Below, piece by piece: positions 13,701 through 28,700 of a DNA stretch of 64,000 nt. The notes under the pieces are model-generated. The model had not been told where the DNA came from. It saw only the letters and a list, made by a program, of their open reading frames with translations, and made no database searches. Made by a program: the position numbers and the translations under genes. How positions within the stretch are numbered: the first letter of the stretch is position 1; each line of letters begins with the position of its first letter. The stretch comes from Todiramphus chloris collaris. Taxonomy: Eukaryota; Chordata; Aves; Coraciiformes; Alcedinidae. The stretch covers positions 1,859,405 through 1,923,404 of the forward strand of contig JANVCC010000167.1 in the NCBI GenBank assembly GCA_025345505.1. Reading direction: 5' to 3'.

Positions 13701-16700
13701 TCACTGTCACATGCTTTGATTTGATCTCTGGGAAGCTTTGTTACTGGTCTAGCTAGAAAGCTTTGCACTTGTCTCGCGCGCGTTGCGTAGATAAAATAGC
13801 AGGTAGTTGAAAGAAGTATCTTTAAAAGGGGAGTGCAACCTAAAATCTGACTGTAAACTTGGAAAAGCTTTTTGCAGCTGAGCAGTGAGCCGATGGAGTC
13901 TGAGAGATGCAGAGTGAGACGAGCTGTCTCTGAGCAAGATTTATCAGGCAAGCAAACGTGCCAGCTAAAGAAACGCTAGCAGTAGCAAGAAGAAGGCATG
14001 GTGTAAAGGGTTATGTGTAGGGTCTCATCTAATTTCAGTAACAGTTGAGGTCAGTGTTTTGTATAACTTCCTGTTGTGTGTATAACTTTTTGTTGCTGTA
14101 TTTGTCTTTTTTTTTCCCCCCGCTGAGTTACTTGGTCCAACTTTTTAGGCAAAAAGACAGTATTTGTCTACACAGTCTCTTCCTTAAAAGAGTAAAGATT
14201 ATAAAAGGGTTGTCAAAAAGAGGTTAGGCTTCAAATCCAAAGCCTCTGGAGAATCCTACTCATCTTCAAGTACTCTGCTATGTGAAATGAGATATGAAGC
14301 TGAGAAATGAAATGTTATGTGAAAAGAGATAGTTAAGTTGCCTTGTTGCCATGATTCTTGTAATAGTTAAGCTTCTTGCTGTGATTGATGTCAGTAAAAT
14401 CCTAAATTTCTTCATTGCATTTCTTTTCAGAAAAGGAATGTTTGTCCACGTGTGTTCAGAACATGCAGCAGTCTGATGACCTTTCTCCCCTAGAAATAGT
14501 TGAGATGTTTGCTGGACTTTCTTGTTTCCTCAAAGACTCCAGTGATGTATCCCAGACATTGTTGGATGATTTTAGGATATGGCAAGGATACAACTTCCTC
14601 TGTGACCTCCTCCTCAGGTATGCCCAAGTGCTTGAAGGAATGCTGACAGAGTACTGTGAAACAAAGAAGCGATTGTAGGTTATTGTGAAATGAAGGTATT
14701 TGGACCAAAAGATGAAATTGTTTCTCTCCATTGCTTATAACTTCTTATTCATCCATACTGGCTTGTTACTACACATTTCTGAATGTGCTAAGACACCAGA
14801 TGCTTAAAAACTAGTACTAAAAGTTCAGAAAGAATTCAGAAAATAAAATTTTGACTGCAGCTCGTGTTTTGTAGGTTTGATTGGGTTTTTGTTTTCTTTT
14901 AACATACTACAGTAAAGAAAATTCATGTACATATATGTGCTACTTAGTATTGAAGACATGCCTCTTAGGATTGACAAGACATCTTTGTATGTAAGCTCTA
15001 ATACCAGAGTGCTGGAGAGAACTCTCACAGTACTAGGGAATCAGTGTGTATATGTAGTTTTCTATAAATTTATCTTTTTTTTATTGGAGGTACTGCTAAT
15101 GTATCACAAAATCCACTACTGAAAACACCTACCCAAACAAAACATGGATGTCTGATCTTTCCATGAAAGAAACTTCATTCTTTCCTTTCTCAGTCAGCAA
15201 ATTAGCATCTGCTGTGTGATTTGTGTAAACTCCATGGTCAGTCTTTGTTGCTTTGTTTGGATGTGAAGTTCTGAAGAAGCATGCTTAGCTGTTGGAAATC
15301 CATGTGTATTTGCCCCCTTTCTGTCTTGGATCTGTAAGTGATGTCTCCGAGCATGCACCTTTTGAACTGTACTTGAGTCAAAGATGCTTGGAAGCGGTGC
15401 TGCAGTGGCCATTAACGAGGAGTGTTACTGCTGTCACCTCCCTCTTTCCAGCCATTTGTTTTGGGTGCTAGGATGCTACCTTTTGTCACCCAAATATTTG
15501 AGCTAATTTTCCTACTACTGCACAGTATGTTTTGGGGAATTCTGTTTGGTTGTTTTACCAGCCATAGACACGGCATTTGAAATTCTTGATCACAGTTAAA
15601 ATTATTCGTAGTTTAACTTGGATGCCACAAAAGCTAAACCACCTGTTAGTAGAATTGGTGGGTCTGAATGTGTTATATTCACTGACACATTCGTTCCAAG
15701 CAGTGTCATTCAAACTCAGCTGTTGGCCAGCAGCTGCCAGCCAGAGTTTAGGTGGAATCCGAGAGGATCACACTGTCATTAGAGATGTCATTTTCAGGTG
15801 CAAAAGTGATCCTCTTTAGATCAAGTGTTTTAAAACGAACTCCTGAGCTTGCTTATCTTTTAAGTCAGAGAGAAGGGGATCCCTGACAGAGGTATAGGAA
15901 GACTAGGGGTTTGCACATCTGACTGAAGAAGGAGAGCACAGTGGACATCAGTAAAGGTTAAAAGCATAGAGATGGATTGTCCTCATTTCTTCCTTTCTTC
16001 TCCTCTTAAAGCTTGTTAAGACTCTTGCAGAAATACCTGGGATAAGGTGTCAGTATATACATATATATAAAATGTATATACGAATATAACAAATATACCG
16101 AGTGTGTGTTGTGTTTGTTAGAAGTTTGTGCACTGTAGAGGAGATGGAAGATGGGTCAAGTCATGACTGCTTTTTTGCTGGACATGTCTCTTGCTGTTTG
16201 ATATAAAATTTAATGTATTTGATCTTCAAGTCAAAACAAAGTTTCAAAAAATTATCATAGGAGACTGTGGTCCCCAACTTTCTCCTGAGATCTGTAGAGT
16301 TAGTCAGTAATCAAACATGTTTTAATTTTTGGTGAAAATGAGATTGTTTTAGGGTTTGGAGTCAGTTTTTAGGGCTTGGTCTGATGGTGTGTTGCTGGTG
16401 GGAAACAATAAATTGGATTGGGATGTCAGCACGTCCATCCTCTTGCCTTCAAAGGTTTCTAGTTCTAAGGAAGTTGCTTCATTGTGTGCTTCGAAGTGTT
16501 AGACTTCTCCCAAGATAGTGTTTCACTAGCCTAAAATATTAAATCTCCAAGTGGCACATAGAGTCTAGCAAGTTAATTATGGATTTATTTAATGACCGTC
16601 TGTCTAGATATTCTCTTATCCAAAAGCTTCATGTTTGTAAGAGGATTTTAAAAGTAATTTTGATGTCTGTGCTGCTTTTTAGCAGACTGTTGAGTTCAAG

Positions 16701-19700
16701 GAAAGATTTATGAGGTGAGTTTCTGTGACAAATAAATGTATGCTCTCATAAATCCTGTAATGTTTGACTGACTTAATGCTATGAAGTATGAACAGAGAAA
16801 ATGTAAAATACTGCAGGAATGGGGCAGTAAAAGTTTGTTCTCTACATTAACAGAGTAAAATGGAAGAGGTACCTTATTAAAGTTGAAATAATCTAGTGCT
16901 GCTAACTTGATCTATTGTATTTTCTTCAGATTAGAACAGGCAAAAGAGGCTGAATCTAAGGATGCTTTGAAGGACTTAGTTAATTTGATAACTTCCTTAA
17001 CAACATATGGTGTCAATGAGTTAAAGCCAGCTGGTGTTACCACCGGAGTACCTTTCCTACTGCCTGGATTTGCAGTCCCACAGCCTGCAGGCAAAGGTGA
17101 GTCTGCTTTCCTTCTCCCTCTGTTTGTTTGGTTTTTCTGTTGTAAACATAAAAACAAAATTCAGAGAAGCTCTGTACTACCCAAACCATTTGCAAGTGAG
17201 TCAAGGTTCTTTCACTAGGATTACATGTCAAATACTTAATTCTGTTGGTCTCAGAGGTTCTGTTTTGGGGTTGGTACCCAATTAAGAAACTGTAGGGCTT
17301 CTGTCTTTGAGGACGAAAGGCCAAAATCTTTCTACATGCACATTTGAAGAGATTATCTTGATGGAGAGATGAACTATTTGATTTATGGTATTTTAAGCTG
17401 CTCTGCCTAAACTGTTGTGAAAGGCTGATGTTTGAATTTTAAATTATTATTATTTTTTATTGGCCAAGTTTGTTTTCTGTTAGCTTTTGTCAGCTTAGGC
17501 AGGTGCAACTTGTGAGCTGAAATCTGTTGTTTCACCACCAGCACAGTGGTGTGCTTGCAACCACAGTCAGGTGTGATATGGAGATAAGCTTGAAGAGGAC
17601 TGAGAGGAGAAAGAGTTTTATAAAAAGCAGCTTATTTTTCACATCCCATATATAAACTTAAAATCCAGTTAAGTTTTGTGGGTATCTAAGGAGTTTGTAA
17701 TGTAATAGTGACCGAGGAGCTCCTTGGATTCCTTATAGGATTTAGGAATACCTGGGATAAGAGAAAAATTTTGTTGCAGGGTTAGATGTATAGATTGGCA
17801 GGCTAATAGATTTACTTGCACTGTTCCTCTTGTGTGTCTAGATTCCTTGGACAATGACCTCCTTTCTCTGGTATTGAGAGAGTTCATTGTCCATGGGAAC
17901 TGTTTTCCCTTGGCACTAAATAGAGGAAGAAGGCAATAGTCGCACTCGGAGCTTAATTTCTCCATGTTTTGATAATAACACACTAATTTTTGCTGAAGCT
18001 CATCAGTTTTTCTGATACAATAGCACGACAGAAGCACAGCCTATTGCAATCTCTGAAGGAATTATTTTATTGAATTTTCTAATTATTTTTTAATTTTCTA
18101 ATATTTTCATTTTCTAATATACAGCATCTTTCAGTTGCTTTTCCTAATGTTGACAAGTTACCTTTCTATCAAGACCATATTAGCTCATTTTCTCAAGTGC
18201 TTCTATTTAAATCTTTGTAGTTCTTGAACTCTGCAGAGCTGATTTAAGATTTGGGTTCTTCAGGGGTCCTCATAATAATCAAAGATAATTTATTAATCTG
18301 CTTGATTGCCTGGAACAACTGTTGATGCTAAATTAGAATATAAGTAGTTGTATCTTTCACTACGTATATTCCTGTCACATTTAATAAGCTCTAAATCCCC
18401 TTTTCACTGTTTTTCATTGTAAAGAAAGCAATTAAAAAAGGTCCTCTGAGAAACTACATTGGTGGGACTTGTAAGGTAATGTTCTTATTCTTCCCCTGTG
18501 TGAAGTTTGTGAAGATGCTGTCTTAGTTTTCAAGGAAGTTTCCAGTTGCCTGGCAGGGAAGGCAATGAGTCTAGACATGAAGATAATTGAATCTACTTTT
18601 AAATTGGACTACTCAGTTTATAAACTATGCAGGGAATATCGTTCCACACAGCGTATGTAAGAAATCAGGCTTCTTTGTTTATGAAAGGGGTTTAACATCA
18701 GATGAATGGTTTGCTTATAGCTTGTTGGAAAATAAGATTGTATTGTTAGGGCATCCTCAATGCTCTGTTCAGAATAGGTTTCAAGTTCTCACTCTTCATT
18801 GCTTTTTTTTTCCTCTTCAATTATTTTTACCATTAGTTGTTTTCTGTATCATGGAATTTGTCCACTATGACTTGTACTGCTCCTACAGAAGTTAAAAATG
18901 TTGGCTCTGAGGCATCTTTTTAGTAGAATAAAAATAATATCTGCCCATAGAAGATTCTGGGAGCCACAAGGGAGCACTCATAAATGATGCATTCTTTGGG
19001 TAAATGAGATATTATTGAACTCGAAGGCACTTCGAGTGGGAAGAAATTTGACCAAGCTTTTAACAATGTGAGGTCTTTGTGTGCTAATATTATAGCTACA
19101 TTACACTTTGCAGCCATTTCCCTTGGTTTGAATTCCCTGTTAGCAGTACTGGACCCTGCCAAAGCTTTCTTATTCCCCAGGCCTGATGCCCAAAGCCAGC
19201 CCCGTGCCACCTTCCAATACCGGTTTGGTGTTCCCAGTTAATCCAGAGCAGAGTGAGAGCAGCCTCTCTATGGGAGGAAGGCTACTGCCAGTCCTGGGCT
19301 ATCCAGTGGAGCTGCCCTATGCGGAGCTCTCTTCTTTGCACAGGTGATGGCCAAAGGGTGGAAACAAGAGGCTAACTTGGAAGCCAGGCATGTTATCCAG
19401 CTTTGAACCCAACTGACGAGGCCCTGTCATTGCTTAGTGCTCTGTCGAGTGAGGGGATGCTGGTGGCTGCTGTCCTAAACTTAGGTGTAGAGGACAGAGT
19501 TGTGCTCTGCATTAGAGAACGTGTTACTGCTGCTGTAATGAGTTTTCTTAGGGCCTCAGTAGATGATAGGCAGGCTTTGTTTTGGCTCTAGAGGTGCATC
19601 CTGTTGCATGTTTTAACAATAGCTCTGCTTACTCGCCTGTTGGAAAGAAATGATCTTTAATTGAGGTGCTTATGTCAACACTTTCAAAGATGAAGATGCC

Positions 19701-22700
19701 ATCTTAATGAGCAGCAGGCCGTAGGATTTGCCATGGAAGTGATCGTGCAGAGGCTGCTGTGAAGAGACACTTTCAATAAACTATGTGACATGTACTGTTA
19801 CTTTATTCACACTTATTAAAATGCATAGATCATTATTAATAAGTGTACTCATTGTTTATGACAATTAAGAATCCTTCTCTTTCCTTTTTCCTCCCATCCC
19901 ACTTTGTTTCTTGATTTAGGTCATAGTGTGAGGAATATCCAAGCATTTTCGGTCCTCCAGAATGCATTTTTGAGAGCAAAAACCAGCTACCTAGCACAAA
20001 TCATCCTGGATGCCATCATGAATATTTACATGGCGGACAACGCCAACTACTTCATTTTGGAATCGCAGCACACGTTGTCTCAGTTTGCAGAGAAAATTCC
20101 TAAACTTCCAGAAGTGCAGACCAAATACTTTGAGATGCTGGAATTTGTCGTCTTCAGCTTGAATTACATACCTTGTAAAGAACTGATCAGTGTGAGCATC
20201 CTTTTAAAATCCAGCGCTTCATTTCAGTGTAGCATCATTGCCATGAAGACGCTCCTGAAATTCACCCGTCACGACTACATCTTTAAAGATGTCTTCAGGG
20301 AAGTGGGACTTCTGGAGGTGATGGTAAATCTTCTTCATAAATATGCAGCCCTACTGAAAGACCCTGCTCAGGCACTGAATGATCAAGGTAGTGTGTGCTC
20401 TTCCATTTCACTAAAACCTGTCTGTCTTTTTATTTTTTTGACTGGGTCTGGTGGACTTCAGAGGAGGGATGAGAGAGACTGAACATGTCTCTCAAGGGCT
20501 GAGTTCTGCTGGGGGTTCTGTGCCATCCTAAAAGCTGATGGGAATTGCTTCGCTCTTAACTGCCACGCAAAAAGCTGTTGGAATGCTCAACTGCAAGAGT
20601 TTGAGTTAGCCACTTCAAATATTTTTTGATGTAGTGGTTTAAGATTTGTTCCTTACCAGGAAAAGAGCAAGGGAAGGAGCAATACCTTTCCTCACAAAGG
20701 GTACCTGTACATTTCATTGTGGTTAGCCCCTGCTTTGAGAAAATACTACACAGCACCTTTCTGAATTCTTAACAGGAGTGTGTACTCAAGTTTGCAGTCT
20801 TCTTTTATTTAACTAATATTTTAATTTATCTTTTTTATCTCATCTCCAGAATTGAATGTCTCAGAGATAAGCTACATAGCTGCCTAAGCCTGCAAAGCAG
20901 GTGCTGCCCAGTGACACACATGCATACACAGACACATCTTTTTTTACATTCCTTATACAAACCGCAATCAACTTAGTGTGCATTAGTGACACTAATTTTT
21001 TTAATCATAATTGTTGGATGTTTCACTTGGGTTTATTGTCTGAAGCTTTGTTATTAAGTGGTAGCAGTTGATTAGATAGCTTTGTCGTTGGCAACTCCGC
21101 TGAAAAACACATCAGTTCTCACCTTCTTATAAATAAATGGACCAAGCTGTCACCTCTGCTCCCTGAGTTTTGAGGCTTGTGCTTCTTCATCTGTTACACT
21201 TGTTGAATCATCAGCACATTTACTGTAATTATGTGAATGTAGCTTTATGGGTTTGTATGGAATTTCTCTTTTCAAACGCTGACTACTGAAGAAGAACAGA
21301 TCCTGTTATGTCTTCACCTCTAGTATGGTTTTGTGGCTTCAAGATACAACAGTTGGGGATGCGAACCAACACAACCAGCTGCAGAGGCAGCCACTGAGCT
21401 CACAGTGCTCAAAACCTGCTGTTTAAATTCCTGTCTTTGTAAATTAACATTTGAAATGATTCATAGTTAAGCCTTCCTGGGAATGCATGTGCAGACTAGG
21501 TCTTAATTTGCCTTGGTTAGGCTGCATGTTCTCCAGGGAAGCAAAGAAATTAGAATAGTTGGTGGAAAGTATCAAGAAACATCTCAGAAAAGGGTGATTG
21601 TGACATGGGCTTCTGAAATTATTTTTAGGGGATTCAAGAAATACTTCATTTGAGGACCAAAAGCAGCTGGCTTTATTGGCCATGGAGACCTTGACAGTAC
21701 TACTACAAGGATCAAACACAAATGCAGGTAAGTGGAGAGACTGCAGTCCAAATATTTATAAAAAAGTAACTCAGCAAATCATGCCTGAAAGCAAAGTAGT
21801 GTTGACTTTCTATCTTCAGGCTATTCTTGTCTTTCTATCTTCAGTCCAACACACTGAAATGTACTTTTTCTTTGCCAGGTTTTTCCGGGAGACAGAATAG
21901 GCAGCATTATCTATAAAATAGGAGTACAAGATAGTGTTTCTTTTTAACTTGAGTTTCTTTGCTGTTGTTTACCTGAAGGCAACCACCATACCCCCCTGCT
22001 CTCCAACAATACTGTAACAATTTGTGGCAGGGCTTCTAACGCAGAGCGTATCATGAAAAATTTAAGCATATAATTAGACGTGTAGTTTGCTGTTGACAGT
22101 GTCACATCTACTTAAATGTGATCAATAATCTTGCATCTGTAGTGAAAGATGGCTTTTCCTTTTTGAAGGCATATTCCCAGTCAGTATGTATAAATAGGGC
22201 TCTGTTAATGAGTGTCCCTTTCTAATTCAGGCAGATTTATATTATGCTTCATTAGCCAAGACTTAGTGACATTGCAGCAGGCAGTATGTGTATCTCAGAT
22301 TGGTAAAAGCTGTTTCTGAGAGCTTGAAACAACATGTAGAAAAAGTATGATAACTGGTATTAAGCCCTTTTTGTCTGTTCTATTAGATGAAGAAGAAAAT
22401 GAGCTTGATAACCATTATAACTTATGAATAACTTAAGCTTTCTCTCTACAGTGATAGGTCTTGCCCCAAGAGAACTTCTGCATAATCTTAGAGATCTTGT
22501 GGATAGGCTGAATCAATTCTCAAGCAGTGCTCCTGGTTTATCTTGTCCAGAAGCAGCCTACGTATATTTTAGGCAATGAATTAAATGTAATATCAACACT
22601 GCCCTTAACTAAAGCAGCATATAGTCTTCACTAAAGATGGAGGGTTTGCTATATATTTTTTTTTCCTTTGTTTTGTCCCGTGACTCTTTGAGCTCTGGTG

Positions 22701-25700
22701 TGAAAAGAATAGCTACTGTTGGAGCAATAGAATTACTGAGAAAATTCTTAGGACTGACCTGCATCTGTGTACTCGACACCTTTAGTGAAATACTTTGTTA
22801 GAAGAATATTGTTCAAGTTTTGTAGTAGGAGAGAAAAAATACTATTAAGTCATTAAACATCCACAGGGCTAAACCCCTGCCATTCAGTCTGTAGAAATGG
22901 AAGTAAACACTTAACACGTTTTGTTGTTGTCATTATTTTTTACTGACTGTACTTTTCATACTTTTTATGCCCTTATCCACCCCCCTCCCTTCCTGAGCAG
23001 GTATTTTCAGGGAGTTTGGCGGCGCAAGATGCGTGCACAACATCGTGAAGTACCCACAGTGCCGGCAGCACGCCCTGATGATCATCCAGCAGTTAGTGCT
23101 GTCGCCGAGCGGCGAGGATGACATGGGCACTTTGCTGGGGCTGATGCACTCGGCTCCACCTACGGAACTGCAGCTGAAAACAGACATCTTAAGGGTAAAA
23201 GAAATGCTGCTCAGGACTCTTGCTCTTAAGGCACTGCTTGAAAAAGCTAAAACACTTGAGAAGGGGATTGGGTGGGTGGTATTTAACTACTGAGTGTAGA
23301 GTCTCTCTGGAGTTGAAATACATTTGACACAGGGGGTTTATTTTCTTCCATCTGTCCAAGGCATTTTCAGAATCAGAAGGCTGATGAGTGAGTATGTGTT
23401 TTTAGCATCATCACTTGTAATCAGCCTCAGTGGATAGGAGAAGAGGTTCTACAGTTACAAGAATCTTCCCCAGTGGAATATTATTTAGCTAAAAATAATG
23501 GGAATACATTCGGGGGGGAAGCAAGCACATGAGTTTATTTTCAGTGCTTCCCCGCATTTTCCTGTGGCAAACTTACTTTATTTTACCAGTTCATTAGTTC
23601 TAAATGCTGAATGAGTTAATGTAAATCTTACTGAACATAGTAGAAGATAAAGCCAAAGAACTTGCTTTCTTAAGTAAAACAGTGGAAAGGTAGGAAAGTA
23701 AGTCTACGAGTGGAGGAGGAGGAAGAGAGAAGACACTCATCTGTTTTTTACCATTAGGCTTTTTGGCTACTAATCTAGATCCACAGTTTAATTCAGAATA
23801 GCTCATGTTGTTTTTGTAAATTGATCTAATATTCTTATTTTAGGGTAGAAAAGCTGAGGCAAGGAGTAATAAGTAAATGAATCTTACTGTAGAGAACTAT
23901 GAGACGTGTAGGTTTCTCTCTGTTAAAAGGATGTTTCTTTGGCAGATGAGCAGCTTGATATTATTCCAAAAGACAAAGGGAAACCAGTAATAAAATTATT
24001 CCCTTGACATGTTTTGCCTGTCAAGGTCTGCAGTAGTTTTTGAGCATGTATCATGTATGATACTTAAGGATATTGCAGTTCCCGAATGGACTGAACATCC
24101 AAAGTCAGGGTTTCTGTCCTTCTTTTTAAAAATCTCTACTCTTTAATCAAGTTTCTCTCAGTTCAGACATTCATGAGTTTCATTACAGAAGAGGGCTAAA
24201 ACTGGGGGTTTTTTTGGTTTTTTTTTGTTTCATTCTTTGCTGCTGTTGTGGCTTTCTAGTTGCCAGGTGTTTATGCACTGTGGGTTTCTGGGAGACCTGT
24301 GCTAGGATGCTCCAAGGTTTAGATTGCTCATTGCTACAGGCAGTTGTTTGCCCACTCTTGTTTGAAATTGTTTGTGAAGTATGATGGCAGAGTAGATTCC
24401 ATTCCAATTGCTACATCCTCTGCCTTATCACTACGGGAATTACTTGGGGATTTTGGGTTCCAGTCTTTTCTATTAGCAGGTTTATCTATGTCCTTAATTT
24501 CTTATTAAAATTAGGGGCAATGCTTTACTTATTCCCCAACTCTTCCTCTTTTTATTTTGTAAAGTCTTGAGGCTGGGGACTCTCACTGTTCAAAACTGAT
24601 CTTTGGCAATGTCAGGCATTACCAAATTCTAACAAATGACATGAAGATTCTGTTAACATATCAAACAAAACCATTCCTGCCTTATTTTCCAAACTGTTTG
24701 TAATGCTGCTGCTGCTTTTTTCTTCTTTCTTTTTTTCTTTTCTGTTCATGTTATGATTGTTTTGTCCATAGGCCCTACTCTCGGTGCTGAGAGAAAGTCA
24801 CCGCACAAGAACTGTTTTTAGGAAAGTTGGTGGATTTGTGTATGTCACATCTTTACTTGTTGCTATGGAAAGATCTTTGTGCTCGCCTCCTAAGAATGGC
24901 TGGGAGAAAGTAAACCAGAATCAAGTGTTTGAACTGCTTCACACTGTGTTCTGCACATTGACTGCAGCAATGCGCTACGAGCCGGCCAACTCTCATTTCT
25001 TCAAAACAGAGATCCAGTATGAAAAACTGGCAGATGCTGTTCGATTACTTGGCTGCTTCTCAGACTTGAGAAAAATAAGTCCCTTGAATGTCTTCCCTTC
25101 AAACACACAACTATTTCAAAGACTTTTGGAGGATGACCTAATATCCCTGGATTCTGTCTCACCTACGCTAAGACACTGCAGCAAACTTTTTATTTACCTC
25201 TACAAGGTAGCAACAGATTCTTTTGACAGGTATGAACTTTGCTTTTTTTCCTTCTTCTTCTGGTTTTAATCTTCCCCCTCTACCTGTCAGCCCTGCCCCA
25301 AACCAGTTTTCTTCAAAAATGGTCATTGCACGTTTTCCTGTTTCCATTTTAATCCGTGTCTTTGCTCCTTCACTTCAGTGAGGGGAATGAAAGGTGTCGA
25401 CATCTGACCACATATTGACTTAGCCTGTTGGTCTTCTCCAGGCTGTGCAGCATTCTCTCTGATGTTGATTGTTTTTTGTCACGGCAGCAATGAAGATAAA
25501 GTCATCAGTTTATGGTTATATTTGATGTGTTGAAGCGACCTGTTGGTTGATAGGCAGACTCTCTGCTTGCTTTATCCTACAGAACTAATGGATTTTTATG
25601 CTTTTATTAATTCAGATGGAAAATTGGTTGTTGAACGTTACACCTTAACTTCATCTTTCCTTTGACAGTGGACTTTAAACTAAGTAATTGGATAATATGA

Positions 25701-28700
25701 TGAATTTACAATCACAGAATCATTTCCCTTGGAAAAGACTCTTAAGATCATCAAGTCAAACTGTAAACCTAAAACTGCCAAGTCCAAAACTAGTCCATGT
25801 CCTTAAGTGCCACTTGTACAACTTTTTCTTACATCCCTCCAGGGATGGTGACTCCACCACTTCTCAGGGCAGCCTGTTGCAGGGCTTGGCAACCCTTCTG
25901 ATGAACAAGCTTTTCCTGATGTCCAATCTCAACCTCCCCTGACACAACTTGAGGCCATTTTCTCTTGTCCTATCACTTGTTACTTGGGAGAAGAGACCAA
26001 CCTGCACCTCACTGGGACCTCTTTTCAGGGGGTTGTAGAGAGTGATAAAGTCTCCCCTCAGCCTCATTTTCTGCTTACTAAACACATTTAGACTAGAAAT
26101 CTTGTTTTAGATGAATTGACGTGTTCTTTAAAGTTCTACCTAGTCTGTAAATTACTGTTTTTTAAATTTAACTGGGAGAAGCTCTCAGAGTTAAACTACT
26201 ACGTGAGACTGGAAATGAACAGTAACCTAAAGTTGATTCAAAATGACATTAAAATTTACTGAAGTATATATTGAAGATTTCCTTGTCTTAAAGTAGTTCT
26301 TGCCCATAATTTAAACTACAAAAAGGTAAAACACAAACATAAGCCTTGTACCTGGGACCTTGGAGCTTCTGCGCTCCAGCTCTTTAGTGCAAGTGACCCT
26401 GTTTAAATAACATGGGCCACCCAGTTGGTCAAACACAGGGTCTGATTTTTCCAGGTGTTGAAAGTGTGTCTGTGTATATTGAGACATCAGTAGAGCTTCC
26501 AGTTGGTCATGATTTCTTGAACTACATGACCAGTAAAGCACAAACTTCATGGGTTTTGTTAATGAGCATTTTGCCTCCAAAGAAGGAAATGTTAATGCTT
26601 TTCTCTTGTTTAAAAAAAAACAAACCAAAGCATCCTAATAAACCAAGGAAAAAAAAAACCCAACAAGCTAAAAGCCAAGTACAAAGCTCCATTTACTTGG
26701 TCTCCTTTAAAAATATTACTAAAGCATGCAGATAGGGAGAGGAAAATGTGTTGAATGTACTGTGGAAGTTGTAACTGGCTACCAGTGAGGAATCAGTGGG
26801 GTAAGTAAAAGTCACAGTGTTATTCAATAAACTACCTTGTTAAGTTACGTTTTTTTTTCCCCCTGTCATGTTCAGTGACTTCATTCTTCCTCCTTCAGTT
26901 TTCTCATCATCATTCTTTGTAAAGTTTCCGTTGACTTTATTTCTTACCCATGTTGGTTACACTTAATTTACTGCGGCTTTACTTTCCCCTCGCCACCTCC
27001 GCTGTGTAACACTGACAGATGTTCTGTTTTGCTGATGTGGTCCTATCAATAAAACTCCAAACGTGGAGTAATGATCAGAGTCACTCTGTAAAACAAGTGC
27101 ACGCTCTGCGTGCCCGAGCGTTCCCCTGCTGCATGCAGTTCGGCAGCATCCTTCGTCACCCCTGTCACTTCTGAAGAGTGGATCCTAGTAATGATTTTCT
27201 TGATGCTTTTGTAGAACTAACAAGCTTCCAGCCTCTGGTTTCTTCTCTAACCTCTGTCCTCCCCCTGTCTGTTTTGTCTGTAGTCGTGCAGAACAGATTC
27301 CTCCTTGCCTGACAAATGAGACTTCTCTCCCCTCTCCCTGGGGTACGCCAGCTTTGTCCAGGAAAAGGTACCGACCTTTCAAAGAGAAGTTGATCTTGCT
27401 GCTGATTTCTCTCTCACCGTTGTGTTCCTTCTTCTTCTTCTGTTTGGTGGTTTTTTTTCTCTCAAAATGATAGTTTTTTATGAGGTGTGCGTTTTCACTT
27501 GGGTGTTGACTGGATAAAATAAATGTGAAGGTATGTTTCATAGTGAGTTCCAAGTAGTGATGCTAAGTACATGAGGTTAGAGATGTCTCCAGACTCCTCT
27601 TAATTTCACAATTCAAAACCAAATAAGGTCGAATATAAGAAATCATCAAAGGGAAGTAAAACTGACACTCTCGGGAGCAGTTCAGAGTAGTTCAGACCGT
27701 ATTAGTAGATCAAATAATATAACAGGATTTCGTTTTTCTTGGCTAATGTTTTAAGCGAAGATACTTTCAGGAGGAGGGAGGATGGTTTGTTAAGGTGCTC
27801 ATTTGTTAGTGATTGCACAGAATAAATAAAGACTCAACCTGGCAGTACTTGACTATCAGACGATGTAGAGCGTACTAAAAAGGTTTGGAAAGAAAGTACA
27901 AATCGCACAATTCCTAAATCCTAGCACCCACTTCCTCAAGCTACTTGTATCTGGTGGAGTAATTTTTCTTTAAAGAAAAAAAAATACATAAGTTTGCTGT
28001 TTCAGCAATAGTGTGACTTACAGGCCTGTGCAAATGATGAAAAGGAGACTTTTCCCAGACCCCCCAGGGAAGGGGACAGCCATTTGTTACCTGAAAATAC
28101 AGGTTAGGCAGAGATTTGCTTTTAAGGGCTAAAAAGATATCTGTGGGTTATCTGAGCTGCAGGTGCCATGTATGGAAGATTTTTGCTTGGTGTATGGCTT
28201 AAAATACACCATCAAGTTTCATGTTTGGAATGTGAAATATTTTGCAAAGGGAAGCATCCCAAGCTGCTTTTGGAAACTGCTTTGAAAGGAAATGTTTGTA
28301 CTCGAGGTTAGTGAAGAGAAGTCTTTTTCTGTCTTGCTGAGTGACGTTACCCGAGTCATACCTGGGTATTCTGGAGGGACCGGCCTGGACTAGACCATGT
28401 TCCCAATAACCCAGAAAGGCCGTTGCTTCCTCTCTTTTCTAACACCAGGGCATTTAGGAGCAACCATACCAGTTGCAGTTCACAGAAAAAAAAAAAAAAA
28501 AGCTTCAGCTGCCAAACACCTTTCCCTGGCATTTACTCTGAGGAAACTTAAGAGAAAACTGCTTTTCCTATGGAGGCTTTTTACAGCTTTGGCCCCAGTC
28601 TGAACCCTGTAGTGTTGTGTATTCCCTTTCCCCCTCCCCCCTTTCCTCTCCTGCAGTTTGCTCTCCTTCCAGGAGTAGCTGACCTGGCTGCTCAGGTTCA

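Noticed and set aside
17669..18037. 122-codon minus-strand frame in an intron
   Set aside because: No recognisable motif or promoter context; composition looks intronic. Conservation across birds would be needed to revive it.
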